In this document: positions 43,265 through 51,317 of the stretch, piece by piece
How positions within the stretch are numbered: the stretch's first letter is position 1
Layout of the letters: the number at the start of each line of letters is the position of its first letter
DNA from: JAFLCM01 sp046154665
GTDB taxonomy: Bacteria > Planctomycetota > Phycisphaerae > Phycisphaerales > UBA1924
Length of the DNA: 64,000 nucleotides
Direction of reading: 5' to 3'
Assembly: GCA_046154665.1 (NCBI GenBank)
Contig: JBJXFG010000042.1
Span: 45,925 to 109,924, forward strand
Translations under genes and position numbers: made by a program
The notes under the pieces: generated by a model
Seen by the model: the letters and a program-made list of their open reading frames with translations, nothing else
The model's database searches: none
What the model was told of the DNA's origin: nothing

Positions 43265-45265
43265 ATGGCCATCAAGCAACTCACCGACGAACAAGTCCAG
43301 ACCTGGACGCGCGAGCAGAAGGACCGGTGGTGGCTCGCTGAGGTCTTCAAGGGCGACATGCCGCAGTTGACTCTGCGGGCCGCGGTGACGGGGTTCCTGC
43401 TGGGGGGCATCCTCTCGGCGACCAACCTCTACGTCGGCGCGAAAACTGGCTGGACCCTCGGCGTCGGCATCACCTCGGTCATCCTCGCGTTCGCGGTCTT
43501 CCGCATGCTTTCAAGGCTCGGCCTGCGCGACCTCACGATCCTCGAAAACAACTGCTCGCAGTCGATCGCCACCGCCGCGGGCTATATGACCTCGCCGCTG
43601 GTCGCGGGGCTGGCGGCGTACATGTGGATCCAGAACGAGCCCATGAACTGGTGGCAGATGCTCTCGTTCAACGTGGTGCTGTCGATCTTGGGCGTGCTGG
43701 TGGCGTTCCCGATGAAGCGGCGCTTCATCAACGACGAACAGGCCCCGTTCCCCGAGGGCCGCGCCGCGGGCGTGGTGCTCGACACGCTCTATACCTCCGA
43801 GGCCGCCACCGGCATCTTCAAGGCCAAGGCGCTGGGCTTCTTCGCGCTGCTGGCGGGCGTGTTCACGTTCGTCTCGCACGAGAACTACCAGAAGTTCATC
43901 CAGCTCAAACTGCTGGGCATGAAGCAGTTCACGGATTTCTCGAAGTACCTGCTCAAGATCGACGAGTGGTACTACGACCTCGTGGCGGCGGGCAAGGTGA
44001 AAATGCCCACGCTCTCGGGCGTTGACATCCGCGAGCTGGCGCTGCGCCCCGAGGCCGACCTCGCCATGTTCGGTGCCGGCGCGCTGATGGGCATCAAGGC
44101 GGCGTGCAGCCTGCTGCTGGGCGCGGTGCTCAACTTCGCCGTCATCGTGCCGATCATGATCGCCTACGGCGAACTCAAGCCCAAATCCGGCACCATCGCG
44201 GGCGGCGACGCCGTCTTTGGCCGAGCCTACATCATGAACAACTGGGCCCTGTGGTGGGGCATCACCATGATGGTCACGGCGGCGATGGTCTCGCTGTTCG
44301 CCAAGCCCAAGATTTTCGTCGACGCCTTCCGCGGGTTCTTCGGCGCGAAGAAGGACCAGGGCAAGGACGTGCTGCGCGACATCGAACTGCCGCTGTGGGT
44401 GTCATGGGTGGGCGTTCCGATCGTCGGCGGCGTCGGCGTTTGGATGGCCCACGACTGGTTCGGGGTTTCGTGGGTGTTTGGGGCGACGGCGATCCCGCTG
44501 ATCTGCCTGCTGGCGCTGATCGCGGTGAGTTCCACGGCCCTCACGGGCACGACGCCGGGCGGTTCGCTGTCGAAGATCCCGCAGTTCACCTACGGCGCGC
44601 TCGACCCCAAGCACCCGCCGACGAACCTGATGACCGCCGTCATGTGCTCGGAGGTGGCGACGAACTCGTCGAACCTGCTCATGGACATCAAGCCGGGCTA
44701 CATGCTGGGCGCGAAACCCAGGCAGCAGGCCATCGGGCACATCATCGGGATTTTCTCGGGGTGCCTGGCGAGCACGCCGTTGTTCTATATGTTGTTCACC
44801 AACGCCTGGGACAAGGAGAAGACGCCCAAGCTGCAGGACCACATGGTGACCGAGCAGTTCGGCTTCCCCGGCGCGGTGCAGTGGAAGGGCGTGAGCGACC
44901 TCGTCACCAGCGTGTTCGGCGGCGGCGGCTCGGGCACGCTGCTGACAACCTCGATCATCTGGTCGATGGCGATCGCGGGCGCGGTGGCACTGGTGTTCGA
45001 GGTGGCGCGGATCTTCACCAAGGGCAAGTTCCCGCTCATCCCGCTGGCGATCGGGCTGGGTGTCGTGGTGCCGCCGGGGTCGACGCTGGCGATGTTCTGC
45101 GGCGCGCTGTTCTTCTGGCTGATGCACAAGTGGTACGCGCACAAACAGGGCTCGTTCGCCAAGCGCCTGTGGGTGGATACGCACGAGCCGGTGTGCGCCG
45201 GCATCATCGCCGGCGCGGCGCTGGTGGGCATCGGCGACCTAATCGTGAAGACGTTCTTGCTGTAA
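43265..45265 (+). CDS. OPT-family oligopeptide transporter, copy 1
   Basis: A 666-residue polytopic protein with about 14 hydrophobic segments. The family signature MPQLTLRAAVTGFLLGGILS is near the N-terminus, LRDLTILENNCSQSIATAAG follows, and DIKPGYMLGAKPRQQAIGHI lies in the C-terminal half. OPT proteins import oligopeptides or metal chelates by proton symport. A GTG nine bases upstream is another possible start. A second OPT gene lies at 51318-53414. A palindromic repeat follows its stop codon. Confidence 0.92.
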   Translation: MAIKQLTDEQVQTWTREQKDRWWLAEVFKGDMPQLTLRAAVTGFLLGGILSATNLYVGAKTGWTLGVGITSVILAFAVFRMLSRLGLRDLTILENNCSQSIATAAGYMTSPLVAGLAAYMWIQNEPMNWWQMLSFNVVLSILGVLVAFPMKRRFINDEQAPFPEGRAAGVVLDTLYTSEAATGIFKAKALGFFALLAGVFTFVSHENYQKFIQLKLLGMKQFTDFSKYLLKIDEWYYDLVAAGKVKMPTLSGVDIRELALRPEADLAMFGAGALMGIKAACSLLLGAVLNFAVIVPIMIAYGELKPKSGTIAGGDAVFGRAYIMNNWALWWGITMMVTAAMVSLFAKPKIFVDAFRGFFGAKKDQGKDVLRDIELPLWVSWVGVPIVGGVGVWMAHDWFGVSWVFGATAIPLICLLALIAVSSTALTGTTPGGSLSKIPQFTYGALDPKHPPTNLMTAVMCSEVATNSSNLLMDIKPGYMLGAKPRQQAIGHIIGIFSGCLASTPLFYMLFTNAWDKEKTPKLQDHMVTEQFGFPGAVQWKGVSDLVTSVFGGGGSGTLLTTSIIWSMAIAGAVALVFEVARIFTKGKFPLIPLAIGLGVVVPPGSTLAMFCGALFFWLMHKWYAHKQGSFAKRLWVDTHEPVCAGIIAGAALVGIGDLIVKTFLL

Positions 45266-45307
45266 AGACCATCGAGCGCGCCCGAAACGCGAGCAGCTGG
45301 GTCGCCA

Positions 45308-45400
45308 ACGAGCCCCGAGCGTCAGCGAGTGGGTTGAGATCGCCTGAGTCGTCCGCCTTTCCCCGGACCCGTCGCTGACGCCGCAGGGGGCGGGCTCTTT
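45308..45400. repeat. palindromic repeat type H, copy 1
   Basis: The left arm ACGAGCCCCGAGCGTCAGCG (45308) and the right arm GACCCGTCGCTGACGCCGC...GGCGGGCTC (45366-45396) are imperfect inverted copies, followed by TTTATT. It lies 42 bp after the OPT gene stop and could terminate it. Another copy lies at 47154-47254. Confidence 0.8.
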
Positions 45401-45449
45401 ATTCGGGCGCATCTCGCCATCGGCCCGTCCTACGCTGATTGCTTCTCCT

Positions 45450-47141
45450 ATGCACGCCCTGTTCGACGAACGCCGCTACCTCATCCCCTTCCGCTCCACC
45501 CTGCTCCCGCAGATTTTCACGGGCACGCTGGTGATCGGGGGCGGCGCGGGCGGGCTCTCGTGCGCGCTCGAAGCCTCGCGCCACGGCGACGTCATCGTCC
45601 TCTGCAAAGACCGTCTCACGCTCTCGAACACCGCATGGGCCCAGGGCGGGATCGCCGCAGTGCTGGCGGGCGACGACTCGGTCAACGCCCACGTCCGCGA
45701 CACCCTCGAGGCCGGCGCGGGGCTGTGCGATGAGCCCGTGGTGCGGCGCGTGGTCTCGGCGGGGCCCGACGCGATCGCGCGCCTCCGCGCCTGGGGCTTT
45801 CAACCCGATCTCAACGGCGACGGGCCTGCCCTCGGGCAAGAGGGCGGGCACTCGACGCGGCGCATCGTGCACGCCTCGGGGGATGCCACGGGGCAGGAAG
45901 TCGCACGAGCGCTCATCGAGCAGGCGAAGGCCCGCACCAAGTCTTCGCTCCGGTTGTTCGAGAAGTGCTTCGTGATCGATCTCCTGACGGCGGACGGGGG
46001 CGGGGGGGCAGGGCAAGCCGAGCCCGGAGCGCCCTGTCTTGGCGCACTGACGTGGCACGCCCGCTACGGCCTGCAGGTCATCTGGGCCTCGGCAACGGTC
46101 CTCGCCTCGGGCGGCGCGGGCATGCTGTGGCGCGAGACGACCAACCCGCCCGTCGCGACAGGCGACGGCGTGGCAATGGCCTACCGCGCCGGAGCCTCGA
46201 TCCAGGACGCCGCCTTCATGCAGTTCCACCCCACCGCGCTCTATGTCGCCGGCGCGGCGCGGTTGCTCATCAGCGAGGCGGTGCGCGGCGAAGGGGCCCA
46301 CCTGCTCGACGCCCCGCCCAACGAAGGCGGCGAACGCTTCATGGTCGGGCGGCACCCGCGCGCCGAACTCGCACCGCGCGACGTCGTGAGCCTTGAAATC
46401 TTCAGAGCGCTCGCCCGCAAGTCCGTGCCCAACGTGTGGCTCGACTGCCGGCACATCAGCGGATTCGCCGCCCGATTCCCCGGCATCGCCGGCACGCTCC
46501 GACAGTTCGACCTCGACCCATCGAAGGACCTCATCCCCGTCAACCCCGCGGCCCACTACTTCGTCGGCGGCGTGCGCGCCGACGACTGCGGACGCACCGA
46601 CGTCCCCGGCCTGTTCTGCATCGGCGAGGCCGCCTCGACCGGGCTCCACGGCGCCAACCGCCTGGCCAGCAACTCGCTGCTCGAGGCGGTGGTCTTCGGC
46701 GTCGCCGCGGGCGAGGCCATCGGGGCCGAGGCCAGCGCTCGCCGCGGCTCGTCGCCAGCCCCGCGCCAGATCACTTCCGAAGTGCCCGTCTCGCACCAGG
46801 GCGATATCGATCTCAGCGACGTGCGCTCCAGCGTCCGCTCGGCGATGTGGCGCAACGTCGGGCTCGAACGCGCCGGTGTCAAACTCCGCGACGCCACCGA
46901 CATGCTCGACTTCTGGGCGCGATACACCCTCGACAAAGTCTTTGACGAGCCGGCGGGATGGGAAGTCCAGAACATGTTGCTGTCGGCGGCGCTGGTGGCA
47001 CGCTCGGCGCTGTGGCGCGTGGAGTCCCGCGGCTGCCACACCCGCACCGACGCGCCGGAGCCGAGCCCGCGCTTCGCCGTGCATGATGCGTGGCGGAAAG
47101 GGCTCGCGGGGCCGATCGAGCGGGCGGTCGCCGAGGGATAA
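45450..47141 (+). CDS. nadB: L-aspartate oxidase
   Basis: A 563-residue FAD enzyme. The dinucleotide-binding motif is GTLVIGGGAGGLSCALEASR; NTAWAQGGIAAVL, MQFHPTALYV, GVRADDCGRTDVPGLFCIGE and STGLHGANRLASNSLLEAVV are hallmarks of the succinate dehydrogenase/NadB flavoprotein family. The ARHGANRLASNSLLE-like block with the NadB-specific C-terminal helical domain separates it from fumarate reductase. It oxidises aspartate to iminoaspartate for NAD synthesis. nadA and nadC are not in the window. It is flanked by type H repeats on both sides. Confidence 0.94.
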   Translation: MHALFDERRYLIPFRSTLLPQIFTGTLVIGGGAGGLSCALEASRHGDVIVLCKDRLTLSNTAWAQGGIAAVLAGDDSVNAHVRDTLEAGAGLCDEPVVRRVVSAGPDAIARLRAWGFQPDLNGDGPALGQEGGHSTRRIVHASGDATGQEVARALIEQAKARTKSSLRLFEKCFVIDLLTADGGGGAGQAEPGAPCLGALTWHARYGLQVIWASATVLASGGAGMLWRETTNPPVATGDGVAMAYRAGASIQDAAFMQFHPTALYVAGAARLLISEAVRGEGAHLLDAPPNEGGERFMVGRHPRAELAPRDVVSLEIFRALARKSVPNVWLDCRHISGFAARFPGIAGTLRQFDLDPSKDLIPVNPAAHYFVGGVRADDCGRTDVPGLFCIGEAASTGLHGANRLASNSLLEAVVFGVAAGEAIGAEASARRGSSPAPRQITSEVPVSHQGDIDLSDVRSSVRSAMWRNVGLERAGVKLRDATDMLDFWARYTLDKVFDEPAGWEVQNMLLSAALVARSALWRVESRGCHTRTDAPEPSPRFAVHDAWRKGLAGPIERAVAEG

Positions 47142-47153
47142 CGAGACCCCACA

Positions 47154-47254
47154 ACGAGCCCCGAGCGTGAGCGAGCGGGTCTGAGATTCCAGTGAGACTG
47201 AGAATCTCGGGCGTTGACGGCGCACGGACCCGTCGCTCACGCTGCGGGCTCGTG
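47154..47254. repeat. palindromic repeat type H, copy 2
   Basis: The left arm ACGAGCCCCGAGCGTGAGCG (47154) pairs with the right arm GACCCGTCGCTCACGCTGCGGGCTCGTG (ending about 47253). An inner pair, GAGATTC/GAATCTC, extends the stem. It lies 12 bp after the nadB stop codon. Confidence 0.85.
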
Positions 47255-47424
47255 TGCTCGGGCGATTCAGCATGTTCGCACCAGCGTCCGGGAATGGGCC
47301 TTCACACGTCGCGCCGTGCCAGAGGCCCCGCATGGGCGTCACAATCGGCACGCTCGATGCCTCCGTTCGCCGTGTTTCACTGGCGGAGCGTCGCCCCTGG
47401 GGTATGTTCCCTTTGAGGATCGAC

Positions 47425-47628
47425 ATGAACAAAAGACACGGCAATCTCCGGGCTGCTGCCACCGTTGTGGTGATGGCCGCCCTCGGCTTCCTGGCCCCCG
47501 CGGTCAGCGAGCCCACCCAGGCGAAGAACGACACCCCCGGCGTCGGCACCAGCCCGGTCGCCCGTGGCATGCTCATCCCCGCCCGCATGCGGATGATGGT
47601 CCGGTTCAACCCTTCTCGGACCGCGTGA
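47425..47628 (+). CDS. small exported protein, function unknown
   Basis: A 67-residue protein with an N-terminal basic region and hydrophobic core (AATVVVMAALGFLAPAVSEP) forming a signal peptide, leaving a mature peptide of about 35 residues rich in Met and Arg (MLIPARMRMMVRFNPSR). TTGAGGATC provides a good ribosome-binding site. No family was recognised. It is convergent with the response-regulator gene, 7 bp away. Confidence 0.65.
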   Translation: MNKRHGNLRAAATVVVMAALGFLAPAVSEPTQAKNDTPGVGTSPVARGMLIPARMRMMVRFNPSRTA

Positions 47629-47635
47629 GCGTCCC

Positions 47636-48580
47636 TCACCCCGCCAGACGCAGCGGCTGCTGCTCGGCACCCAGTCGCTCATCAAACAGCTTGACCTGGT
47701 TCCTCCCGCCGGTCTTGGCGGCGTAGAGCGCTCGGTCGGCGGCCTCGATCCAACTCGCCGCGTCGTTGAGCCCGCTGAGCCCGGCGCTCGTCACGCCGAA
47801 GCTGCCGGCGACCTTCATCTCGGGGTACTTCCGCCACGCCTTCTCGGCGATCGCCGAGCGGATGCGTTCGCACACGCCCGAAGTCTCGGCCTGCGTCGCG
47901 CCGGGAAGGATCAGCGCGAACTCCTCGCCGCCGTAGCGGCACGCGATGTCATAGGCGCGGAGCTCGGCGCGGAGCACCTGCGCGAAACCCTGCAAGACGG
48001 TGTCGCCGGCGGGGTGGCCGAAGGTATCGTTGAGCTTCTTGAAGTGGTCCAGGTCGCACATCACCAGCGAGATGGGCGTCGATCGGCGGATGGCGTTGGA
48101 GAGCTCGGACTCGAGCCGCTCGTTGAAGTAGGCGCGGTTCCACAGGCCGGTGAGGCCGTCGATGCGGGCCTGGTTTTCGAGCAGGCGCATGAGCTGGGTG
48201 ATCTTGATGGCGCTCTGGATGCGGGCGCGGAGTTCGTGGACGTCGAAGGGCTTGGGGACGAAGTCCATGGCGCCCATGTCGAAGGCCATGACTTTGTCGG
48301 TGCTCTTGGCCTGGCCCGAGAGCATGATGACGGGGATGCCCATGGTGCGGGTCTCGGCCTTGAGGCGCTTGAGCACCTCGAACCCGTCCATTTCGGGCAT
48401 GTTGACATCCAGCAGGATGATCGAGGGCGTCTGAGACTCGGCGAGCTCGAGGCCCTCGGGCCCGCTAAAGGCGGCGAGGAACTCGATGCCCTCGTCCTTC
48501 AGCTTCACCGCCAGCAGGCGGTGGATGTAGGGCGAGTCGTCGATGAGCAGCGCGATGGGCGCCTGGTCTTGTGGTCGCAC
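47636..48580 (-). CDS. response regulator with GGDEF output (diguanylate cyclase, PleD/WspR-like)
   Basis: A 314-residue protein. The receiver domain (about 8-122) has the phosphoacceptor Asp in IILLDVNMPEMDG and the Lys in FVPKPFD. The GGDEF domain (about 145-310) has RYGGEEF and an intact RAYD inhibitory site five residues before it. It should make c-di-GMP on phosphorylation. The GTG at 48580 is the start that leaves a complete receiver. It is 69 bp downstream of the HPt gene on the same strand, so a phosphorelay His-to-Asp pair is likely. Confidence 0.92.
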   Translation of the reverse strand: MRPQDQAPIALLIDDSPYIHRLLAVKLKDEGIEFLAAFSGPEGLELAESQTPSIILLDVNMPEMDGFEVLKRLKAETRTMGIPVIMLSGQAKSTDKVMAFDMGAMDFVPKPFDVHELRARIQSAIKITQLMRLLENQARIDGLTGLWNRAYFNERLESELSNAIRRSTPISLVMCDLDHFKKLNDTFGHPAGDTVLQGFAQVLRAELRAYDIACRYGGEEFALILPGATQAETSGVCERIRSAIAEKAWRKYPEMKVAGSFGVTSAGLSGLNDAASWIEAADRALYAAKTGGRNQVKLFDERLGAEQQPLRLAG

Positions 48581-48649
48581 GCCGGTTCCCCTGTTCCCTG
48601 GGTGAATGCTCCGCCGGAATCGCTCAGGCCTCCGCCCGAGCACAACAAA

Positions 48650-49012
48650 TCAGGCCCGAACCCTCTGACACATGTCGACGAGTTCCTCGACACTCGCTCG
48701 GACGCGATCCGCGTCGGCGCTCTGTTCGTTCAGCATCGATTCGAGCCGCGCGGCACACGCGCCGAGCGTCTCGAAGCCGTACCCGCCCCCCGCCCCTTTG
48801 AGCTGGTGGGCCAACCGCCTCAGTTCGGAACGGTTGCCCTGCTGCCACAGCGCGTGCAGCGTGCGGGCCTTGTCGGGCATCTCACTGGCAAACTCCTGGA
48901 TCAGTTCCGACATGTCAGGGTCGCCTGCGAATGTGCTCAGGACCGGGAAGCCGCTCCCCGACGGGACGGGCTTCAACGGTCCAGAGCCGGGCGTGTGCAT
49001 CGGCAAGTCCAT
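48650..49012 (-). CDS. HPt (histidine phosphotransfer) domain protein
   Basis: A 120-residue protein. The four-helix HPt core has its phosphorylatable His in RRLAHQLKGAGGGYGFETLG, the standard H-x-L-K-G motif. ELIQEFASEMPDKARTL forms the preceding helix. It transfers phosphate between a hybrid kinase elsewhere and a receiver, most likely that of the adjacent GGDEF response regulator. The start at 49012 (MDLP) is favoured over one 14 codons upstream because the domain is short, but this is uncertain. Confidence 0.85.
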   Translation of the reverse strand: MDLPMHTPGSGPLKPVPSGSGFPVLSTFAGDPDMSELIQEFASEMPDKARTLHALWQQGNRSELRRLAHQLKGAGGGYGFETLGACAARLESMLNEQSADADRVRASVEELVDMCQRVRA

Positions 49013-49595
49013 GGCCGAGTTCTCCGGAAGGGCGGACGCTGGCCTGGTGCGCACCGTGCGCGGACAGGACGATGGTGCATCGACGTTGCTTTCGCGCCGG
49101 TCAAGTCTCGGGGGTCCGCGCGGGCCGGACAGCCGGCTGTCTGGTGCGGTCGGTCAGTTTGGGAGGCGTCCTACAGGTCCGATGCGCGGCAGCGTCCGTG
49201 AATCTGTGGCGTGGACCCGCCGCGCAAACGGCCCCGAAAAACAGGGGGTGCATGGCGTGATTGCCACTGGCATTCGGAACCCCTCGAACCACCCCAAAAA
49301 CCCGCGATCATCCCGATCGGGCCCCCGCTCTCTGTGCAAAAAGAAAGAAGGCGGCGCGCATCCGAAGACGCTGCGCCGCCCTTCCGGGGGGGCAAATGAA
49401 AGCGGATTCAGGATATCGGCCTCGCGGCGCTTTGCAAATCAGAAACGCGGGGGACAGCCGCCTGTGGAAAACCTGTTCCGTCGCGTGGACAAATCTCCGG
49501 CGTAGAGTCGTCCGCGAAAGCGGACCGTCCCGACCGATGGTGTTTCGATCGGCCGAGACCGACGGCTCGCGCCATCGGCTCTGAAAGACATCGTT
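49013..49595. other. intergenic region, possible terminator
   Basis: About 580 bp without a recognised gene. GGCGGCGC near 49350 pairs with GCGCCGCC near 49373, a strong hairpin. CCGATGG/CCATCGG (49533-49539 and 49572-49578) lies just before the kelch gene stop codon. A TTTTCCACA-like box near 49464 resembles a DnaA site but is single. Confidence 0.4.
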
Positions 49596-51062
49596 TCAGC
49601 ACTCCGAACCGAACGCGGCCAGGAAGCTGACGAGGTCAGCGGTGTTGATCGCGCCGTCTTGGTTGAAATCAGCCGGGCTGCTGGGGCTGACGGACTGGCC
49701 AAACAGGGCGAGGAACGCCGTGAGGTCGGCGGTCGTCACGCCGCCCGAACCATCGAGGTTTCCGCGGCAAATCACCGCGAGCGCCCCGTGGCTGCGGGTT
49801 GTGGAGCCGCAGGGGCCGGTCACGGTGACGAAGTACTCGCCGGCGTCGATTTGGCGGGTGCCGGTGATGACAAGGGTGGAGGTCGCGGTGCCGCTGTAGC
49901 GTCCGCCGTCGGCGAGCGGGACGGAGCCCTTGCTCCACTGATAGGTCAGTGCGCCCGTGCCGGACGCGCCGACGGTCAGGCCGACGGTCTGGCCGACGTC
50001 GGCGCTGAGGTCAATCACGGCGGCGTCGATGCGCGGGTCGGTGATGAGCTCCCACGTCTCGCCCAGCGTGACCGCGCCGCGCACGCCGTTGGCCGTGATC
50101 AGACGCGAGCGGTGGGTGTCGTAGGTCATCGCGTGGTTGACGCGCGGGGTGAGTCCGGTGGCGGGGATGAGGGTCCAGGTCGAGCCGTTCCACGCCCACA
50201 GATCGCCGTGCTGCGCCGTGCCGGATTCGCCGCCCATCATGACGACGCGTTCGCGGACGGGGTCCCAGGTCATGGCGATGCCGTTGCGGGTTCCGGGGCC
50301 TGCGGGTTGTGCTTGGGTGGTGGCCTTCTGCTGCCAGGCGACGCCGTCCCATTCCCAGGTGTCGCCTTGCTTGATGAAGCTGTTGTCGTAGCCGCCGAAG
50401 ACGACGACGCGCTCGCGCGAAGCGTCGTACGCGTAGCCGGCCCAGGCGCGCGAGTTCATCTGGCCGTTGAGGCGGAACGTCCAAGTCGCGGCGTTGCCGT
50501 CCCACTCCCAAGTGTCGTCCATCCCGTGCTTGCCCTGGATCATCACGGTCTTGTTTCGGGCGGCGTCATAGACCAGCCCGTGGGCGTGCCGTGCGAGCGG
50601 GCCGGTGGGCGAGGCCTGGAACCAGTTGACGCCGTCGAACTCGAAGGTGCCGGGGATGTGGTGGTTGGAAGGCGACCACTCGATGGCGGCGCCGGAGTGC
50701 ATGACCAGGCGTTTGCGTGCCGAGTCGTAGGTCATGGGGGTTTCGAAGCGTTTGAAGGGGACGGTTCCGCCGGGCGTGAGCTGTGTCCAGGCGGTGCCGT
50801 TCCACGAGAGGGTCTCGCCGTGTGCGCCGACATCGGGCCAGGCGAGGCCGATCATCCCGCCGAAGAGGATCGTCTGGCGTGAGGCCTGGTGATAGGCCAT
50901 GGCGGGCGAGGCGCGGGGCGAGGGCTCGGCGGCGCTGAGGCGGACCCAGGTGTTGGTGCCGCACTGGGCCAGGACGGGAGCGGCGGCGGAGTGGAACGCG
51001 GCAAAGACGGAGAGGCCCGCGCCAACAACGGCGGCGGGCGAGCGGTGGGTGCGCTGTGGCAT
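49596..51062 (-). CDS. exported kelch-type beta-propeller protein with Ig-like and dockerin-like tail
   Basis: A 488-residue protein with a signal peptide ending PVLAQ. Kelch-like blades recur: RQTILFGGMIGLAWPD, RERVVVFGGYDNSFIKQGDT and RERVVMMGGESGTAQHGDL. They are followed by an Ig-like domain (GALTYQWSKGSVPLADGGRY) and a C-terminal pair of calcium-loop repeats, DGSGGVTTADLTAFLALFG and DGAINTADLVSFLAAFG. The tail is a standard feature of secreted planctomycete proteins. GAGGA lies 8 nt before the ATG. Its role is unknown. Confidence 0.88.
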   Translation of the reverse strand: MPQRTHRSPAAVVGAGLSVFAAFHSAAAPVLAQCGTNTWVRLSAAEPSPRASPAMAYHQASRQTILFGGMIGLAWPDVGAHGETLSWNGTAWTQLTPGGTVPFKRFETPMTYDSARKRLVMHSGAAIEWSPSNHHIPGTFEFDGVNWFQASPTGPLARHAHGLVYDAARNKTVMIQGKHGMDDTWEWDGNAATWTFRLNGQMNSRAWAGYAYDASRERVVVFGGYDNSFIKQGDTWEWDGVAWQQKATTQAQPAGPGTRNGIAMTWDPVRERVVMMGGESGTAQHGDLWAWNGSTWTLIPATGLTPRVNHAMTYDTHRSRLITANGVRGAVTLGETWELITDPRIDAAVIDLSADVGQTVGLTVGASGTGALTYQWSKGSVPLADGGRYSGTATSTLVITGTRQIDAGEYFVTVTGPCGSTTRSHGALAVICRGNLDGSGGVTTADLTAFLALFGQSVSPSSPADFNQDGAINTADLVSFLAAFGSEC

Positions 51063-51317
51063 CGTGCGGTCCTCGGCTTTGGCGGCGAGTCGATCGGTTG
51101 CGCGCGGGGAACAGGGACACACCCGGCGCGATGATGAGGTCGTGCGGTCCCCTGTCAGGGGATTCGCAGGCGGGATGGACTGGGTTTCCTGATTTTATTG
51201 GCGCGGGGCTGCTGCGCCGCGCAAAATCGCGGACATGTCGGCGGTTGAGGGGTCAACCCGAAGGGGTACCACCAGCCGCGGAGCTTGCCGATGCCGATGA
51301 TGGTCGCGGTGGTCACC

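Noticed and set aside
43404..45378. Long frames overlapping the OPT transporter, cysteine-synthase and sulfatase genes (e.g. 44104-45378, 13404-14282, 17593-18885)
   Set aside because: All overlap genes with strong family motifs; high GC keeps the other frames open.
45399..47639. 746-codon open frame antisense to nadB
   Set aside because: It is the complementary shadow of a clear L-aspartate oxidase, has no domain and is Arg/His/Gly-rich, as antisense frames of GC-rich genes are.
49464..49474. TTTTCCACA-like box suggesting a replication origin
   Set aside because: Only one such site, no AT-rich unwinding region, and no dnaA or dnaN nearby.
49100..49500. Structured RNA (RNase P, SRP or tmRNA) in the gap after the HPt gene
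   Set aside because: None of the conserved core sequences of these RNAs could be recognised; the strong hairpin is better read as a terminator.
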